64,000 bases of DNA from Enhygromyxa salina (GCF_000737335.2 NZ_JMCC02000027.1:14387-78386); one strand, 5' to 3'. Shown: positions 42,718 through 52,101, counted from the stretch's first letter. Made by a program: numbers and translations. The notes: generated from the letters alone by a model not told the origin.

Positions 42718-44406
42718 ATGAACGTCAGCGCCGCCATCATCGACCAACGGGTCACCGCACTCATGGAGGAACTTCGTGACCGCGCGAAGGAGGAGCTGAA
42801 CATCAGCGGCGACGAAACAAAATTGAAGTCGCTCGCCTTCGTGTTCTTGTGCGTTCGCACGTTGCTGGATCTCGACACCGATGACGCGTTTGACTGTCTC
42901 GTCGAAGGCGGCAACGACTTCGGGGTTGACGCCATCCACATCACCGACGAGCGCGACGGGGAGTTCCTCGTCACTTTGGTCCAAGCCAAATACTCCAAGT
43001 CGCTCGAGGGGGCGTCGGGCTTCCCGGCGACCGGTCTAGAGAAGCTGGCCCAAGCAGTTCGCTATCTGTTTGATCCAAACACGACCCTCAACACCATCAA
43101 CGAACGCCTGCATGTGCGCGTTGAAGAGGTGCGCAGCTTGATTCGGGATGGGATCATCCCACAAGTTCGAGTCATCGCCTGCAACAACGGTAAGCGCTGG
43201 GAGTCCAATGGCGCCGAGGTCATCCGTGTGGCCAATTTAGGCGACCAAGTCACGTGGGAGTACGTCAACCACGAAGACATCGTCAAGATTCTGAAATCCA
43301 CGAAGCCGGTCAATGATCGGTTGCAGCTGACGGGCAAGGCGCTCGTCGAAAACATGAATTTCAGCCGCGTGCTGGTGGGCCGTGTCTCGGTCGAAGAAGT
43401 CTACGCGCTCATCGATCGCAATGGTGACCGATTGCTGGAGCGCAATATCCGGCGGTACCTTGGGTTGCGCGGTAATCGGGTCAACGAGGCGATTCAGGGC
43501 ACATTGTCCCGCGAGCCTTCAAACTTCTACTTCTACAATAATGGCATCACGCTGACCTGCGACAAGTTCTCCCACAATGCTCTGCAAAGTGGCGACTTCC
43601 AAATCCAGGTGGAGAACCTGCAAATTATCAATGGTGGGCAGACGTGCATGACCATTCACCGGACGTTGAAAAACTCGAGTGCCAAGGGTGAGCGCTCGGC
43701 GCCGGCGTCGGTCTTGCTCCGACTCTATGAGCTTCCCAGTGACAACGAGGATCTGGTTCAGCGGATCACCTACGCGACCAACAGTCAAAACCCCGTCGAC
43801 CTGCGTGACCTACGGGCCAACGACGAACGCCAGCAGCGGCTCGAGCTCGACATCGAGCAACTGGGCTACACCTATCGACGAAAGCGCGCGGATCACTCTA
43901 CGCGGCCGACGGACATCACCTCGGGTGCGGCGGCGCAGGCCGTGCTCGCGGTTTGGCGCAAGCGCCCACACCAGGCCAAGTTCTTCAGCCGGGAGCACTT
44001 TGGCAAGCTCTACGACATCACATTTAGCGAAGACCTCTCCGGGGCACAGGTGATCGTCGCTGTGCTCCTCTATCGAATCGCCGAGAATCGCCGCCGGCGT
44101 CCACGGGCGAGCGACCCCAACTTCGTTCGCTATGCCTCGGCGTTCATCGCCATGCAGATGGGCCGGCGGTTGTTGGTCACGCTCGGCAACCCGGCAACGC
44201 TCGGTCACCGCGATTTTACCCGTGCGCAGGCAGAGATTGACGCGAATGGTGAGGCGTACTTCGAGGCAGCGTCGCGCGACGTCGCTCAGGCGCTGAAGGA
44301 TCTATACGGCGACCGAGAGATCTCGTTGCAGCAGCTCTCGGCGACCTTCCGACGTGGAGACTTGATTGATCGGCTTCAGGCGATCCATGTCTCGCCGCGG
44401 CTCTAG
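42718..44406 (+). CDS. AIPR-family abortive phage infection protein with nuclease-like N-terminus
   Basis: 562 residues. The central region matches the AIPR family: ERNIRRYLGLRGNRVN, FYFYNNGITLTCD, LQIINGGQT. The N-terminus holds GGNDFGVDAIHI and TLVQAKYS, fitting a PD-(D/E)xK nuclease core with Asp71 and Gln89-x-Lys91. AIPR proteins act in phage defence, probably by cleaving nucleic acid after infection. No methylase, helicase or second defence gene is adjacent, so it would work alone or with distant partners. It is followed by a strong hairpin. Confidence 0.9.
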   Translation: MNVSAAIIDQRVTALMEELRDRAKEELNISGDETKLKSLAFVFLCVRTLLDLDTDDAFDCLVEGGNDFGVDAIHITDERDGEFLVTLVQAKYSKSLEGASGFPATGLEKLAQAVRYLFDPNTTLNTINERLHVRVEEVRSLIRDGIIPQVRVIACNNGKRWESNGAEVIRVANLGDQVTWEYVNHEDIVKILKSTKPVNDRLQLTGKALVENMNFSRVLVGRVSVEEVYALIDRNGDRLLERNIRRYLGLRGNRVNEAIQGTLSREPSNFYFYNNGITLTCDKFSHNALQSGDFQIQVENLQIINGGQTCMTIHRTLKNSSAKGERSAPASVLLRLYELPSDNEDLVQRITYATNSQNPVDLRDLRANDERQQRLELDIEQLGYTYRRKRADHSTRPTDITSGAAAQAVLAVWRKRPHQAKFFSREHFGKLYDITFSEDLSGAQVIVAVLLYRIAENRRRRPRASDPNFVRYASAFIAMQMGRRLLVTLGNPATLGHRDFTRAQAEIDANGEAYFEAASRDVAQALKDLYGDREISLQQLSATFRRGDLIDRLQAIHVSPRL

Positions 44407-44440
44407 GCCCGAATCGAGCGCTGCGCGCTCGACTCGGGCC
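44406..44440 (+). terminator. Long hairpin at the end of the AIPR gene
   Basis: GGCCCGA-A-TCGAGCGC pairs with GCGCTCGA-C-TCGGGCC around a TGC loop: 15 pairs with one mismatch, starting at the stop codon. There is no T run, so it may act as a bidirectional or RNA-stabilising hairpin. Confidence 0.6.
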
Positions 44441-44453
44441 TACTATGTCTTCA

Positions 44454-44475
44454 AGGGGGCTTTCAAAAGCCCCCT
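44454..44475. terminator. Second hairpin, AGGGGGCTTT/AAAGCCCCCT
   Basis: A 10-bp perfect inverted repeat with a 2-base gap (8-9 pairs when folded), 14 bp beyond the first hairpin and symmetric on both strands. It lies between convergent genes and could end transcription from either side. The next 80 bp to the lipoprotein stop hold no gene. Confidence 0.5.
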
Positions 44476-44558
44476 CGCTTCGGCGGCGGAGCCCCCTTCG
44501 CTCACCCCAAACGCTCGCCTGTCGCTCGTACTTCTACCCACTGCGGATGCGCCAGCCT

Positions 44559-45572
44559 TCATCGGGTCTCCGCCACCACTGGCGTGAAGGTCCACTCATG
44601 GGTCTCGAGGCTGTCGATGTCCTGCTCGAGCATGCCGGGCTCGCTGCCCTCGATGCTGGTCCGCAGGATCAACTTGGCCCACGCGGGCAGCATGGTCCGG
44701 GGATCCAGGCTGACTTCGTATTGCCTGATATGAAGAAAGTTCAGCTCGGCGCCAACTTCACGCATGACCTGCTGCAACTTGCTGCGCTTGTCGGGCTCGA
44801 CCTCACCGACGAGGTCGGTGATGACGCCGTCCAATGACCCCCAATAGCGCGGGTCATCGAGGATCGTCTTGTGGCGCAGCCGAACATGCCCGGGGCGCGC
44901 GGGGTCGACACCGAGGTGCTCGATCCCGACGTGCTGGAGCAGTGTCTCGCCACCGAACTCGAATTCGACGTCGCCTTCGCGAACTTCGCCGGGCTCGAGA
45001 TCCAGGCCCAGCCAAGTCTGAACCCACGTCACCCAAGGCCGCGCGGCGGACTGCTCGACCCATGCGCGCGCGCGTGGGTTGGCGAGCAGCTCGCGGATCT
45101 CGGCGCCCTCCTTGGCGCCCAGCAGCGCCTCGTTCACTTCCGGGATGACGTCGATGTCGAGCAGGCCTTGGAACTCACCCTCGGCGCTGACGAGGAAGCC
45201 CAGCTGAGTCGCGCCGATCTGCCGCTCGATCTCGGTGATCTCGGTGATCTCGGCGCGGACCTTGGGGTCGTCGAGGTTGAGGCCCGAGAATGACGTGAAG
45301 TGAAAGTCGCGGTAGGCGATCGCCAGGTCGTCGCCGCGCTTGGTGATCTCGAGGGTGTAGGTGCTGGTGACGTCGCGCTCGACCTTTGTCTTGTGGACCT
45401 TCTCGACCACGGCCAGGCGACGGGGCGTCCAACCAAAGTGGAGCTCGAGCGGGCCGCTGAGATCCACAGGCGGCTCCAGCTCGGCGGCAGCGACCTCCTG
45501 TGGGGCGGGCGCGGGTTTGCGCTCGCAGGTGCAGGCGAGCAGCGTGACAGCGAGCAGGGCGAGGCGGGGCAT
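44559..45572 (-). CDS. Lipoprotein of unknown function
   Basis: 337 residues from ATG 45572 (GTG 45578 also possible). Lipobox TLLAC, a short linker, then a single beta-rich domain of about 300 residues with acidic helices (PKVRAEITEITEIERQIG, RSKLQQVMREVG). The pattern resembles proteins with long curved sheets that bind hydrophobic ligands, but this is a guess. It is encoded downstream of the HPF1-like gene on the same strand, 63 bp apart. Confidence 0.75.
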   Translation of the reverse strand: MPRLALLAVTLLACTCERKPAPAPQEVAAAELEPPVDLSGPLELHFGWTPRRLAVVEKVHKTKVERDVTSTYTLEITKRGDDLAIAYRDFHFTSFSGLNLDDPKVRAEITEITEIERQIGATQLGFLVSAEGEFQGLLDIDVIPEVNEALLGAKEGAEIRELLANPRARAWVEQSAARPWVTWVQTWLGLDLEPGEVREGDVEFEFGGETLLQHVGIEHLGVDPARPGHVRLRHKTILDDPRYWGSLDGVITDLVGEVEPDKRSKLQQVMREVGAELNFLHIRQYEVSLDPRTMLPAWAKLILRTSIEGSEPGMLEQDIDSLETHEWTFTPVVAETR

Positions 45573-45635
45573 GTTCACTCGCGGCGGGGCGCGCCATCGG
45601 AGCGAGCTAGGCTATGGGCAGAGCAGGGGTCTGGT

Positions 45636-46913
45636 CTAGTACACACCCACCGACCCGAGCGAGCGGTTTGCGTGGTGGACCAGCGCGATCTCGGCCAGCG
45701 CATCCCGACCCAGGGCCCGGTACGCACCCACCATCAGCTCCAAGCCAACTTCGCGATAATCGTCAGCGTCGAACCAATGCAGCTCGCGGCCCAGCACCAG
45801 CGCGAACGCGGGCTTGCCCGCCGCGAGCTCGGCGCGGGCCCGCTTGATCCAGCCCTGAACCTCGAACCCGCGCGCCTGGTAGGCGGCAGCGCGCTGGCGC
45901 GAGTCAACGTGGCGACCGCGGGCGTCGCCGTCGCTGGGCCGCAGCGCGGGGCCCATGTCACCCAGGATCTGCGGGCGCCGAACGCCGGCCCAGATCGACT
46001 TGGGATCCGCCTCGCGGAGGCGGGCGTCGGGCTCGACGAAGGCCTCGACCGCGGCCGCGAGCGCGGACAGGTTGGCCTGCCGGGGCTCGTTGACGTTGCG
46101 CATCAGCTCGTCGATCTGCTTGCGCAGCAACAAGATCATGCTGGGCTGGCGCTGGTCCCAGGTCTCGGCGGAGTCGCGCGCGTAGTTGGCGACGATCGTA
46201 GAGGGCGGCTGCGAGGGATCGTCGTACCAGAGCCCGTAGTGCAGCCCGTCGCTCTCGCCCCAGGCGATCGTCACGAACTCGGGCGGGTCGCAGCGAAATC
46301 GACAGTCGAGCCGCGGGTCGAGTCCGTCGCAGGGCTTTCGCTCGAGCCCGCCGTCTTCGAACCACATCATGATGCCGCCGGGCCGGCGACCAATGAACGA
46401 CAGCCCGCGACGCTCGAAGCTGTTGAGGCTGCGGACCAGCGCGGCCCAGCTGATCAGGTGGCGCGGCGCGATCAGGCCAAACACGTCCTTCAGCTTGGCC
46501 GCGACCGCGTCAAACCGATCCGTGCAGATGCGGAGCGCGGCGCTGCGACGCTGCTCGGCATCGGGGCCGCCCAGCATCTGCACGACGCCCGGCTGATCGA
46601 GCGCGAGCGTTGGCAGGTCCAGGGCGATCTCGAGTCCAAGCTCGAGGCTCCTGTGCAGGCCGATCGTGACCAAGCGACCGACGGCCTCGAGCGCGATCTC
46701 GAGGGCTTGCGCGACGGTTGTGTCGTCGTTGCCAAGCACGAGGTCCGCCGACGGCCCGCGGTAGGTCTCTGCGTCAACCAACGACATCGAGGCGACCCAA
46801 CCAAGACCCGCGACCTTGCAGGGTGGATCCCAGCAGAGCAGCTTGCAGTCTTCGGCCTCGAGGTTGAAGGCTTCGCGCAGCGCCTCGAGCTGTTCGTCGT
46901 CCGACTCGTTCAT
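45636..46913 (-). CDS. HPF1-like (DUF2228-like) protein
   Basis: 425 residues, no signal peptide. Two regions recall human HPF1, the histone PARylation factor: CRFRCDPPEFVTIAWG (DPPEF at residues 209-213), matching HPF1's RFYYDPPEFQT, followed by HYGLWYDDPSQPP (HPF1: HMGYFRDSPDEFP); and the C-terminus LGRELHWF...AYRALGRDALAEI...HHANRS, which aligns without gaps to HPF1's LGMDLFCY...AYNLLKRNLFAEI...HLANRS. In HPF1 a Glu completes the PARP active site; by this alignment the residue here is Ala, so that activity may be absent. The HPF1 sequence is recalled from memory. The start is ATG 46913; the frame extends to 47006 without coding character. No PARP gene is in the window. SUKH-type proteins are the main alternative. 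Confidence 0.6.
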   Translation of the reverse strand: MNESDDEQLEALREAFNLEAEDCKLLCWDPPCKVAGLGWVASMSLVDAETYRGPSADLVLGNDDTTVAQALEIALEAVGRLVTIGLHRSLELGLEIALDLPTLALDQPGVVQMLGGPDAEQRRSAALRICTDRFDAVAAKLKDVFGLIAPRHLISWAALVRSLNSFERRGLSFIGRRPGGIMMWFEDGGLERKPCDGLDPRLDCRFRCDPPEFVTIAWGESDGLHYGLWYDDPSQPPSTIVANYARDSAETWDQRQPSMILLLRKQIDELMRNVNEPRQANLSALAAAVEAFVEPDARLREADPKSIWAGVRRPQILGDMGPALRPSDGDARGRHVDSRQRAAAYQARGFEVQGWIKRARAELAAGKPAFALVLGRELHWFDADDYREVGLELMVGAYRALGRDALAEIALVHHANRSLGSVGVY

Positions 46914-47371
46914 TCGGTTCGGTTGCTCTCTTGGACCCCGGCTACTCAAAACCCCGCGAGCATTGTGCACTTTGCCATGCACGGTTCTTTGATCGCCCAC
47001 CGCCATTGTGCACGTTGCGACGCACGGCTGCCGCGCACCCGGTCGCTCGCGTCGCTCCCTCGATGGGCTGGTTCATCTGTGCGCAACGGTATGTGGGTCG
47101 CCTCGAAGAGAGCTCGCAACTCGGTGGGCATCCCGCTCACCTTGTACGCGTGGCGCATCGAGAGGGGCGCGGTGGAATCGCAAGTAGGTTCTCATAGCCT
47201 CGCACGATGTGCTGGGGTCGTGTTGCTGCAATTTCGCGACGGCGCGGTCTGAGCGCTTTGCGAATGCGTACCATTGCGCACAGAGGAACCGGCCCACGGG
47301 ACGGTCCCGACGTGTTCGAATCAGCCGTGGGGCAAGATGCCCCTTGTTCGAGCCAATGATGTGACGACGAG
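46914..47371. other. Gene-free stretch between the HPF1-like gene and the R2 repeat
   Basis: Frames on both strands lack coding bias. The stretch contains two related segments with TTGTGCAC near 46964 and 47008, each followed by TGC(C/G)A(T/C)GCACGG, a short imperfect direct repeat of about 44-bp period. Confidence 0.5.
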
Positions 47372-47445
47372 TTGTTTCAGCTCGGGCGAGGGCTTCTCGC
47401 CCGCTTGCTGACACCTTCGTAGACTGGTTCACCGTGGGCAGCGAT
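47372..47445 (+). repeat. Repeat family R2, single inverted copy
   Basis: The reverse complement matches the units at 19289-19558 almost base for base, including GAACCAGTCTACGAAGGTGT and the GGGCGAG/CTCGCCC hairpin. It lies in noncoding DNA just after the ligA stop codon. Confidence 0.9.
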
Positions 47446-47473
47446 CGCGTGGGGCGAAGGTGCCCGTGAAAGC

Positions 47474-49549
47474 TCAGAGCATCGCCAGGAAGTCGGCCTC
47501 AGTGATGATTTGCAGGCTGGTTCCGGCTTCTATCAATTGCTCTGCTTTCTTTTGTTTGCTGGACTTCGCACCCTTGCCAGCGCCAATGACCAGGTAGTCC
47601 AGGGTCTTATTAACTGCCGATCCTGTTATGCCACCGTGTGCCACCACCATCTCTTGGGCTTGCTTTCGCGTGAAGCCCTCGAGCGTGCCGGTGAACAGAA
47701 AGCTCTTACCATTGAGCACACCCTCGGGAGGCGCGGCGCTCGCGTCGTCCTCGGACTTGTCGGGCAAGTCAACGACGGTCACGTGGGCGAGCAGGGCGTC
47801 GATCAGCTCGCTGCGGGTCTCGAGGCCGCTGAGGATCGCGTCGGCGATCGCGTCCTTGATGCCCTTGACGGCGAGCAGCGCGTCGCGGTCGACACCGCGG
47901 ACGCCAGCGAGGGTGCGAAATTCTTCCGCGAGCAACAGCGCGTTTTGCTTGCCCAGGTGATCGATACCCAGCGCCTGCAAAAATACCGACAGCTCGATGC
48001 GCTTGTGGGCTTCAACCTGATCAACGAGGTTCTGCGCGCTGCGCCGACCGAGCCGGTCGAGGCCCTCGAGGTCGTCGGTCGTGAGCGTGTAGAAGTCCGC
48101 GGGGCTCGACAGCAGGCCGGCGTCGACGGCCTGGGTCACGACCTTGGGGCCGAAGCCCTGGATGTCGACGACCTTGGCGAAGTGTTGCAGCTCGCCGAGC
48201 CGGGCCGACACGCACTGATCCGGCTTCGAGCAGAACAGAAACTCGCCGTCGCGCTTCTTGCGACGCTCGGCCTCACTCCCGCAGGCGGGGCAGCGCTTGG
48301 GCACGTCGAATTTCTTGGCGCCGGGACCGGGCGTGATCATGCGCTCGACGTGGGGGATCACCCCGCCCCGACGGGTGACCTCGATCGTGGCGCCCTCGGT
48401 CAGGTCGAGCTCTTCGAAGCGGTTGAGGTTGTGCAAGCCCGCGCGACCGATCATCGCGCCCGACAGCTCGATCGGCGTGAACAGACCGACCGGCGTGATC
48501 GTGCCGGTTCGGCTGACCGACCACAGCACCTCTTGCAAGGTGGTCGTTCCCGTGTCGCCCTGGAACTTGTAGGCGATCGACCAGCGCGGGTGGTGGCCGG
48601 TCTCGCCGAGCCGCGCTTGCTCGCCGACGTCGGCGGCCCGGTAGACCACGCCGTCGATCTCGTAGTCGATCGTGGCCCGGCGGGCCGACCACGACTCGAA
48701 GCTTGGCTGCAGCTGATCACGCGGGACGAACTCGCACTCTTCGACGCTGAACCCCAGCCGCTCGAGCAGCTGGAATTTCTCGCGCTCGTGGCTGAGGCCG
48801 TGGTTGAGCAGATCGTAGGCGTAGAAGCTGAGCGTGTAGGCGCCGGTCCGGCCCCGCTCTTTGTGCTTGATCGCGCCAGCGGTGAGGTTGCGCGGGTTGG
48901 AGTACTGATCTTTGTAGCGCTGGAACACGGACAGGCGCATGAACAGCTCGCCGCGGACCTCGACCCCGAGCGAGTTCCCGCCGAGCCCCGCGAGCGCCTG
49001 CTTGTCGAGCTGCTTGGGGATGTCGGCGACCTCGAGCGCGTTGATCGTGATGTCCTCGCCCTCGCTGCCGTTGCCGCGCGTGGCCGCGAGGAACAGCTCC
49101 CCGGTGTCGGTGTAGCGCAGCGAGCAGGCGACCCCGTCCATCTTCGGCATGGCGAGGATGTCACCCTCGAATTTGTTGGCCCACGCGACCAGCTCTTCAA
49201 CGCTGTAGCCCTTGTCGAGCGAGAGCATGTTGCGGGTGTGGCGGACCGGCGCGCCAAGCCGCTGCGCGGGCGGGATGTCGCGGGTCGCGTCGGCCTCGAT
49301 CACCGGGCCGGCCGGCGTGGTCTCGCCAAGCTCGCTCAGCACCGGGTTGTCGGGCTGGACCCGGCGCAGGGACTCGACCAGGCGATCGTAGAGCGGGTCC
49401 GAGATCGACGGCGCGTTGTTGTCCCAGTACTCGCGGTTGGTCCGGCGGATCAGGGCCTCGAGCGTGGCCGCGTCAAAGCTTGCCAGCCCCGCAGCGATCG
49501 CGGCTTCGTCCATGGACTCGATTTCGTTGGGGTTCGCAGCGCTCGCCAT
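47474..49549 (-). CDS. ligA: NAD-dependent DNA ligase
   Basis: 691 residues, full length. Seals nicks in DNA during replication and repair using NAD. Adenylation domain with the catalytic lysine in PKMDG (Lys136), RGNGSEGEDIT, VRGELF and SIAYKF, an OB fold, a four-Cys zinc finger (CPAC and CSKPDQC), helix-hairpin-helix repeats, and a C-terminal BRCT domain (GKSFLFTGTLEGFTRKQAQ). GAGG lies 8 bp before the ATG. Confidence 0.97.
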   Translation of the reverse strand: MASAANPNEIESMDEAAIAAGLASFDAATLEALIRRTNREYWDNNAPSISDPLYDRLVESLRRVQPDNPVLSELGETTPAGPVIEADATRDIPPAQRLGAPVRHTRNMLSLDKGYSVEELVAWANKFEGDILAMPKMDGVACSLRYTDTGELFLAATRGNGSEGEDITINALEVADIPKQLDKQALAGLGGNSLGVEVRGELFMRLSVFQRYKDQYSNPRNLTAGAIKHKERGRTGAYTLSFYAYDLLNHGLSHEREKFQLLERLGFSVEECEFVPRDQLQPSFESWSARRATIDYEIDGVVYRAADVGEQARLGETGHHPRWSIAYKFQGDTGTTTLQEVLWSVSRTGTITPVGLFTPIELSGAMIGRAGLHNLNRFEELDLTEGATIEVTRRGGVIPHVERMITPGPGAKKFDVPKRCPACGSEAERRKKRDGEFLFCSKPDQCVSARLGELQHFAKVVDIQGFGPKVVTQAVDAGLLSSPADFYTLTTDDLEGLDRLGRRSAQNLVDQVEAHKRIELSVFLQALGIDHLGKQNALLLAEEFRTLAGVRGVDRDALLAVKGIKDAIADAILSGLETRSELIDALLAHVTVVDLPDKSEDDASAAPPEGVLNGKSFLFTGTLEGFTRKQAQEMVVAHGGITGSAVNKTLDYLVIGAGKGAKSSKQKKAEQLIEAGTSLQIITEADFLAML

Positions 49550-49627
49550 TGCGCAACCTCGATACCAACGAAGCGGCTTCGCGAGCCAGCGAATTCCGCG
49601 GTCTGCGTGGTCCCAGGTAGATCACGC

Positions 49628-49660
49628 AAAAACGCCCGAATTCGGCTGAATTCGGGCGTT
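49628..49660 (-). terminator. Rho-independent terminator
   Basis: A perfect 13-bp stem (AACGCCCGAATTC / GAATTCGGGCGTT) with a 4-base loop, followed on the minus strand by five T. It ends the lipoprotein gene at 49683 and separates it from ligA. Confidence 0.9.
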
Positions 49661-49682
49661 TCCCGGGACATTCAAGCCCGCG

Positions 49683-51161
49683 TCAGCGCCCGCGCTTTTT
49701 CTTGTCGTAGGCCTTGAGGAACGCCTCGGCGTCCTCGACTTCGGCGGACTTCTCGACGTCCTTTTTCATGTTGTCGAGGTTGACGTCGACCTTGGTGAAG
49801 CGCGCCAGCATCTGGAACAGCGCGGTCCGGGTGTGCATCGCGGGCGGGCGGGCGTCGTCGCCCTCGACGCCGCGGTTGATGCCCTTGGGGATCCGATCGA
49901 GCACGCACTCGACCGCGACGGTCACCAGCTTGTCCTCGTTGGTCTCTGTTGACTTGAGCCCGGCGAGCAGCGGCTGGGCGTCGGCGAAGTCGTTGATCGC
50001 CCCGTCGAGCGCCATGCGGGACGCGCAGTAGGCGTAGTCGGCGTCGTTCTCGTCCGGGACTTGGCCGCCCTCGAAGTCGCCGCCGGCCGCGGACAAGGTT
50101 GCGAAGTCCGAGAACACCTGGCGGTAGATCAGCGAGCGCAGGTACGCCTCACGCAGGGCGTCGCCGCGCAGCTTCTTGTCGAACACGAAGGTGATCTCTT
50201 GGTAGCCGCCGCCAAGATCCTCGCGGTGGATCCCAAACCCAAGCTCGTCCTCTGGCTTGACCTTGATGCCCTCGGGGATCAGCGACGAGCCTTGCATCGC
50301 CCAGCGCGCGTGGGTGTCGCCGCGGAACTCCTCTTGCTCGCGCAGCTTGTCCAAGTTGTTGAACATCTTGAACAGCGTGTCATCGCCGTTGATGGTCTTG
50401 GCCCAGCTGGCGAACTCGGGGTCGTGCGCGGCCTCCCAGGTGATCGGCTCGGGCTCCTTCATCTCGAAGGTCTTGCGCAGGTTGCGAAGCACCGGCTTGA
50501 ACGGCTGGTCGTAGGCGACGACCCGGCGCGCGTACATCTTGACGCCCATCCAGCTGTCCCAGATCTCGTCTTTGCGGGCCAGGTAGTCGTCCTTGAGCTC
50601 CGTCGCCGCCGTCTTCAGCTCACCGTCGAGCGCGCCGATCGCCGCGTCGGCGCCCTCGGACGAGAAGAAGTCGAGCAGGCGCAGATCGCCGTAGACCACG
50701 CGGATCAGGTCGCGCTCTTCGGGGCTGAAGGCGTACTTGATCTTGTTGAGCTGCTCTGGAAAGTACAGCTCTGCGTCGTTGCGAACCGCGAACGCGTCGG
50801 CTTCGGCGACGCCACGAATGATCGCCTTGGCCTGCTCGCCCTTGCTGGTGCCCGAGCGGATGTTGACGATTGCGAGCACGCCGGGGTTGGTGATCGCGAA
50901 GTCTTGACCCTCGGCCACCGCGTCGTCCGCCTCTTGCACCGCCGGCAGCGAGTCTGCCGCGTAGAGCAGCGAGAGCACCGGCTCGAGCGCGTCGCGGGTT
51001 GGGTGCGGCGGGATCTTCGGCACGTCGTCCGCGGTCTTGCCGTCGGGGTCGGGCGTCATGCTGTCGAACGCCATCTGCTGGCGCATGCGATCTTCACGGC
51101 TGGTACAAGCGACGGCGGTCAACACCGTCATCGTGAGCGCGATCGAGCTAATTCGTTGCAT
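49683..51161 (-). CDS. Large lipoprotein of unknown function
   Basis: 492 residues. Lipobox AVAC, then a mostly helical, charged protein without membrane segments and with a Lys/Arg-rich C-terminus (YDKKKRGR). No known family recognised. ATG 51161 starts the signal peptide; the frame extends to 51218 without coding character. It is closed by a clear terminator and is probably monocistronic. The 300 bp between it and the Fe-S carrier gene hold the two divergent promoters but no gene. Confidence 0.8.
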   Translation of the reverse strand: MQRISSIALTMTVLTAVACTSREDRMRQQMAFDSMTPDPDGKTADDVPKIPPHPTRDALEPVLSLLYAADSLPAVQEADDAVAEGQDFAITNPGVLAIVNIRSGTSKGEQAKAIIRGVAEADAFAVRNDAELYFPEQLNKIKYAFSPEERDLIRVVYGDLRLLDFFSSEGADAAIGALDGELKTAATELKDDYLARKDEIWDSWMGVKMYARRVVAYDQPFKPVLRNLRKTFEMKEPEPITWEAAHDPEFASWAKTINGDDTLFKMFNNLDKLREQEEFRGDTHARWAMQGSSLIPEGIKVKPEDELGFGIHREDLGGGYQEITFVFDKKLRGDALREAYLRSLIYRQVFSDFATLSAAGGDFEGGQVPDENDADYAYCASRMALDGAINDFADAQPLLAGLKSTETNEDKLVTVAVECVLDRIPKGINRGVEGDDARPPAMHTRTALFQMLARFTKVDVNLDNMKKDVEKSAEVEDAEAFLKAYDKKKRGR

Positions 51162-51462
51162 TCGTGACTCGTCTTGGGCGGGCCAGATCCCGCGATCGGG
51201 TAGCTTGGACGCGTTCACCCTAGGCGGACGCTGGGCGCGCTGTCAAACCACAAGTTCCTGCGATAACACGGGTTTTGGAGCGCCAAGCACGGGCTGACGC
51301 CGCCTCCAGCCGGAGCCTGCGCAACCTGACCCAACTCGCTCTACGCGTGCGAATGCGGCCGGTCTACACCGTTTGGGGGAGTTGACCGCGACCGAACAGC
51401 GGACCATGCTTGCCCAGCAACTCGTACGTGCACGGAAGGGTTGCCGCCCGAAAGAGAACAAG

Positions 51463-51867
51463 ATGTCAGAGACTCAAACGCAGAGCACCCCCGAGGCCAC
51501 CTCGCCCAGCCCGGATGTGATGGAGATGGATCCCATGGCCGGCGGTCTGACCATGACCACCGTCGCCGCGGAGAAGGTCGCCGAGATCCGCAAGGCCGAA
51601 GACATCGAAGACAGCTACTCGCTGCGCGTGAAGGTGATCGGCGGCGGCTGTGCCGGGTTCCAGTACGACCTGTTCTTCGACGAGTCCGCCGAGGGCGACA
51701 ACGAGTTCGAGGTCCATGGCGTGAAGCTGGTGTGTGATCAGATGAGCTTCATGTACCTGATGGGCACCGAGATCGACTACGTCGAGGGGCTGCAGGGGGC
51801 CGGCTTCAAGTTTGGCAACCCCAACACGACCGGCAGCTGCGGCTGCGGCAGCAGCTTTTCCGTGTAG
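51463..51867 (+). CDS. A-type iron-sulfur cluster carrier (IscA/ErpA/HesB family)
   Basis: 134 residues. Carries assembled Fe-S clusters to apo-proteins in the cytoplasm. The three family cysteines are present: one in GGGCAGFQY and two in GSCGCGSSF at the C-terminus. An acidic, Thr/Pro-rich N-terminal extension of about 30 residues precedes the domain. ATG 51463 has AAAGAG about 7 bp upstream. It is not beside isc or suf genes, which is typical of ErpA-like copies. Confidence 0.93.
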   Translation: MSETQTQSTPEATSPSPDVMEMDPMAGGLTMTTVAAEKVAEIRKAEDIEDSYSLRVKVIGGGCAGFQYDLFFDESAEGDNEFEVHGVKLVCDQMSFMYLMGTEIDYVEGLQGAGFKFGNPNTTGSCGCGSSFSV

Positions 51868-51872
51868 TTTAG

Positions 51873-51980
51873 ACCCCCACAGGCGGCTTCGCACTTCGGG
51901 GTCACTCGCTTCGCTCGCTCCCTTTGGGGAGTTTGTTCGCGGGGGTATGTGTGGCCCCCTCGAAGGGGGCTCTTCCTCGC
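51873..51980 (-). repeat. Dispersed repeat family R1, copy B
   Basis: On the minus strand it reads hairpin AGCCCCCT-TCG-AGGGGGC, CCACACATACCCCCGCG, then GGGAGCGAGCGAAGCGAG, TGACCCCGAAGTGCGAAG, matching copy A block by block. It starts 6 bp after the Fe-S carrier stop and fills much of the gap to the Nudix gene. Confidence 0.85.
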
Positions 51981-52101
51981 GATGTTGACGGTTGGGGGGG
52001 AGAGCGGGGGCCGTGCGGGTTTGCGCTTCCTTCCACCTCCTGGGATGGGCTCTAGATGGCCTGGGAGTGGGTTCTCGCACTCGCTGGGCTCGACGAGAAA
52101 C

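Noticed and set aside
45300..47252. 650-codon plus-strand open frame
   Set aside because: Antisense to the HPF1-like gene and the lipoprotein beside it.
47510..49717. 735-codon plus-strand open frame
   Set aside because: Antisense to ligA; no signal, domain or codon bias.
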